From: Clostridiales bacterium
GTDB lineage: Bacteria; Bacillota; Clostridia; Oscillospirales; Oscillospiraceae
Length of the DNA: 6,911 bases
Direction of reading: 5' to 3'
Assembly (NCBI GenBank): GCA_009774055.1
Contig: VSNB01000168.1
Span: 1 to 6,911 of the forward strand
Below are positions 5,369 to 6,911 of this stretch, piece by piece. Below the pieces are notes generated by a model. The model was not told where the DNA came from, ran no database searches, and worked only from the letters and a program-made list of their open reading frames with translations. Within the stretch, counting starts at the first letter, position 1. Each line of letters starts with the position of its first letter. Made by a program: the position numbers and the translations under genes.

Positions 5369-5890
5369 TTATTCCGCCGGCTGCGCCTGTCCGGCCCAGC
5401 GGATTACCGGCTCCAGGTACTCCCTTCTGGTCCCGTCAAAGGATTTTGCGATACCCGCCAGCATCTCCGCCTGATCCGGCTTGGCCTTCAGCACCGCCCG
5501 CAGGGCGGCCATCATGGCCCGGTCCACCGCGCCCATGTGCTCATAGTCCAAGCCTCCCTGGCAGTAGAAGCCCTGGATTTCCGGCGTGCCGCTGAAGAGC
5601 TGCGCCATGCTCTCGGCCTGCCCGGGGATACCGACGGGAGCGCACCCCACCGCCACAGCGGCCAGACGCTTGCCCGCCAGGGCGGGGAGCTGCTTTTTCA
5701 GCCATTTCAGACCGGACATCTGTCCGGCGTAGAGGCCGCCGGTCAGAATGATGGTATCGTACTCGGTTAAATCTGCGCTCTTCCGGTCCCGGAAGGGAAG
5801 GATCCGGCCGTTCAATTCTTCCGCCAGCCACTGGGCATAGCGTTTGGAAAAACCGGTTTTGCTGTGATAAATGATAAGAATTCTGTTCAT
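5369..5890 (-). CDS. Flavodoxin-like domain protein
   Basis: This 173-residue cytoplasmic protein is probably FMN-binding and an electron-transfer partner or small quinone/porphyrin-type oxidoreductase. It begins with the flavodoxin strand RILIIYHS followed by the phosphate-binding loop SKTGFSK (10-16), and continues with a second strand DTIILTGGLYAGQMSG (45-60) that provides an isoalloxazine-side loop. The overall look resembles the Flavodoxin_5/HemG-like group, but a protoporphyrinogen oxidase role cannot be claimed. The start is the ATG at 5888-5890, which overlaps the upstream TGA as ATGA and has AAGGAG 8 nt before it. An open frame further upstream (to 5974) is just the reading shadow of the neighbour. 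It is translationally coupled to the Isf-like flavoprotein gene and is last in the redox operon. No terminator is visible before the Sel1 gene's promoter. Confidence 0.87.
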   Translation of the reverse strand: MNRILIIYHSKTGFSKRYAQWLAEELNGRILPFRDRKSADLTEYDTIILTGGLYAGQMSGLKWLKKQLPALAGKRLAAVAVGCAPVGIPGQAESMAQLFSGTPEIQGFYCQGGLDYEHMGAVDRAMMAALRAVLKAKPDQAEMLAGIAKSFDGTRREYLEPVIRWAGQAQPAE

Positions 5891-6588
5891 TGCATATTCT
5901 CCTTTTCCCAGGGCCGCTTCCGGCCCAGCCAGCCGTGTTCCCGCCACCATCTGGCGTCCAGGGAATCCGGCCATGCATATTTTTGCGCCAGACGCATGGC
6001 GTGAAACAAAAACCGAACCTTCGGCCCCGGCCCGGAGACGCCCCGCTCTAGCTTTGCCGCCGTCCGTTCCGACCGGCGTGCGATTTTCTGCTTGAGTTTG
6101 GCGGAGAGGCGGTCCCAGCTGATCTCCATCAGGGCGAAGCCCATTGTATAGGTGCGGGCCACGCCCCAGAAGTCCAGGCTGTCTTTCATTTCCCGCAGGG
6201 CGGCGCGGTATACCGGCCCGCTGGCGGCGGCAATGACTACCGCCTGTTTGTGGAACATTTCTTCATTGGGCTTGTGGACCATCCACATATTGGCGTAGTG
6301 ATCCAAAAAGGTTTTCATCTGCCCCGAGAGGTGAAGAGCGTATACCGGTGAAGACAGGAGGATTACGTCCGCAGCCAGCAGGGCGGACAGAATCCTCCGC
6401 GCTCCCTCGCTGTGATAACAGCGGTTTTCCTCGATAAAGCACCGAAAGCAGGAAATACAGAAGTCCGGGCAGTCCCGGGGCAGGTAAAACTCCGTGACCT
6501 CCGCCTCCGGAAGCCGGGTAAGGACCTCCTGCGCAATGTGCCAAGTACACCCCTTGCGTTCGGTTCCATAGACGGCGCAGATTTTCAT
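5887..6588 (-). CDS. Iron-sulfur flavoprotein-like NAD(P)H:FMN oxidoreductase
   Basis: The product is 233 residues. The first ~170 form an NADPH-dependent FMN-reductase (flavodoxin-like) fold, starting KICAVYGTERKGCT and containing the typical LLSSPVYALHLSGQMKTFLDH-like segment (about 78-98) that contacts FMN. A compact cysteine cluster C44-x2-C47-x2-C50-x6-C57 follows the second strand. In iron-sulfur flavoproteins (Isf family) such a cluster is known to hold a 4Fe-4S centre, so I infer FMN plus 4Fe-4S. The last ~60 residues are a basic, Trp-rich extension (WPDSLDARWWREHGW) that I do not recognise from classic Isf. The ATG overlaps the stop of the TetR-type gene (ATGA), and its own stop overlaps the flavodoxin start. 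Probable role: electron transfer or reduction of quinones, nitro-compounds or oxygen species; the substrate is unknown. Confidence 0.87.
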   Translation of the reverse strand: MKICAVYGTERKGCTWHIAQEVLTRLPEAEVTEFYLPRDCPDFCISCFRCFIEENRCYHSEGARRILSALLAADVILLSSPVYALHLSGQMKTFLDHYANMWMVHKPNEEMFHKQAVVIAAASGPVYRAALREMKDSLDFWGVARTYTMGFALMEISWDRLSAKLKQKIARRSERTAAKLERGVSGPGPKVRFLFHAMRLAQKYAWPDSLDARWWREHGWLGRKRPWEKENMQ

Positions 6589-6911
6589 TTTTGGGGCCTC
6601 CCCCCATAATTTCTTATGAACTGCTCCACATGAGCCTGGACCAAAGGCCGGGCCTCCTCATAGCTGTCGCAGGTAAGAATCCACATAAACATAGGGCCGT
6701 GGAACTCCGCCGCCACCGTCAGCGGGTCCTCCCGGCGGAACTCTCCGGCATCCATCAGAGCGGAGAAGATGTAAGCCTGTATGCGGACGCACTTGTCCCG
6801 GTACAGCTGCCGGAAGAGGTTCCGACAGCGGGGGTCGGCGTACTGGCTGACCAGCAGCAGGCGGCGTAACCGGACGTTCCAGGGATCGTCAAAGAAAAAC
6901 CGGAAGGTCCG
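6585..6911 (-). CDS. TetR/AcrR-family transcriptional regulator, C-terminal part (partial)
   Basis: The minus strand is open from the right window edge (frame of base 6911) to a TGA at 6585-6587, giving 108 residues of a protein whose start lies outside. The helix-turn-helix DNA-binding domain is therefore not seen. The visible part looks like the ligand-binding half of TetR regulators common in clostridia: a RNLFRQLYRDKCVRIQAYIF-like helix, then LMDAGEF, DPLTVAAEFHGPMF and a closing HVEQFIRNYG. Assignment rests on this pattern, so confidence is moderate. Its TGA overlaps the ATG of the Isf-like gene by four bases, so the regulator is co-translated with the redox genes and probably controls the operon in response to a small toxic or redox-active compound (inference). 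Confidence 0.75.
   Translation of the reverse strand, partial: RTFRFFFDDPWNVRLRRLLLVSQYADPRCRNLFRQLYRDKCVRIQAYIFSALMDAGEFRREDPLTVAAEFHGPMFMWILTCDSYEEARPLVQAHVEQFIRNYGGRPQK

Overview
The window looks like chromosomal core sequence from a GC-rich, low-branching Firmicute, most likely a gut clostridium of the Oscillospiraceae/Flavonifractor-Oscillibacter type. This is inferred from the glmU-prs and infC-rpmI-rplT gene orders, strong AGGAGG-type ribosome binding sites, an ATT-initiated infC behind an attenuator leader, an L-lactate dehydrogenase, and Isf-like flavoprotein genes. No species can be named from the sequence alone.

Left half, plus strand. The window opens inside glmU (UDP-GlcNAc synthesis; only the C-terminal acetyltransferase part is present). 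Exactly at its stop codon lies a ~161-bp, almost completely palindromic element. prs (PRPP synthase) follows and ends at a clear intrinsic terminator. A near-consensus promoter then starts a ~280-nt leader containing an intrinsic terminator and an upstream segment perfectly complementary to the terminator's 5' arm. This is the architecture of an L20-type attenuator, and it precedes infC (IF3), rpmI (L35) and rplT (L20). The operon ends at a textbook terminator with a GAAA loop.

Right half, minus strand. Reading in the direction of transcription from the right edge: the C-terminal part of a TetR-type regulator; an iron-sulfur-flavoprotein-like NAD(P)H:FMN oxidoreductase; and a small flavodoxin-like protein. 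These three are joined by two 4-nt ATGA overlaps and form one redox operon that probably includes its own regulator. Next comes a Sel1-repeat protein with its own perfect consensus promoter (TTGACA-17-TATAAT), ending at a 13-bp hairpin. A second ~162-bp palindromic element follows, then L-lactate dehydrogenase, which converges on rplT.

Most notable are the two palindromic intergenic elements (545-705 and 4389-4550). They have different terminal inverted repeats but nearly the same length, TA-type flanks, a central hairpin with the same TGGC loop (opposite orientations), and conserved CAAGG and GCAG blocks at matching distances from that loop. I interpret them as two diverged members of one MITE-like family. 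The inverted repeats of the second also carry outward-facing promoter-like sequences, one of which is the best visible promoter for ldh. The second highlight is the infC leader switch.
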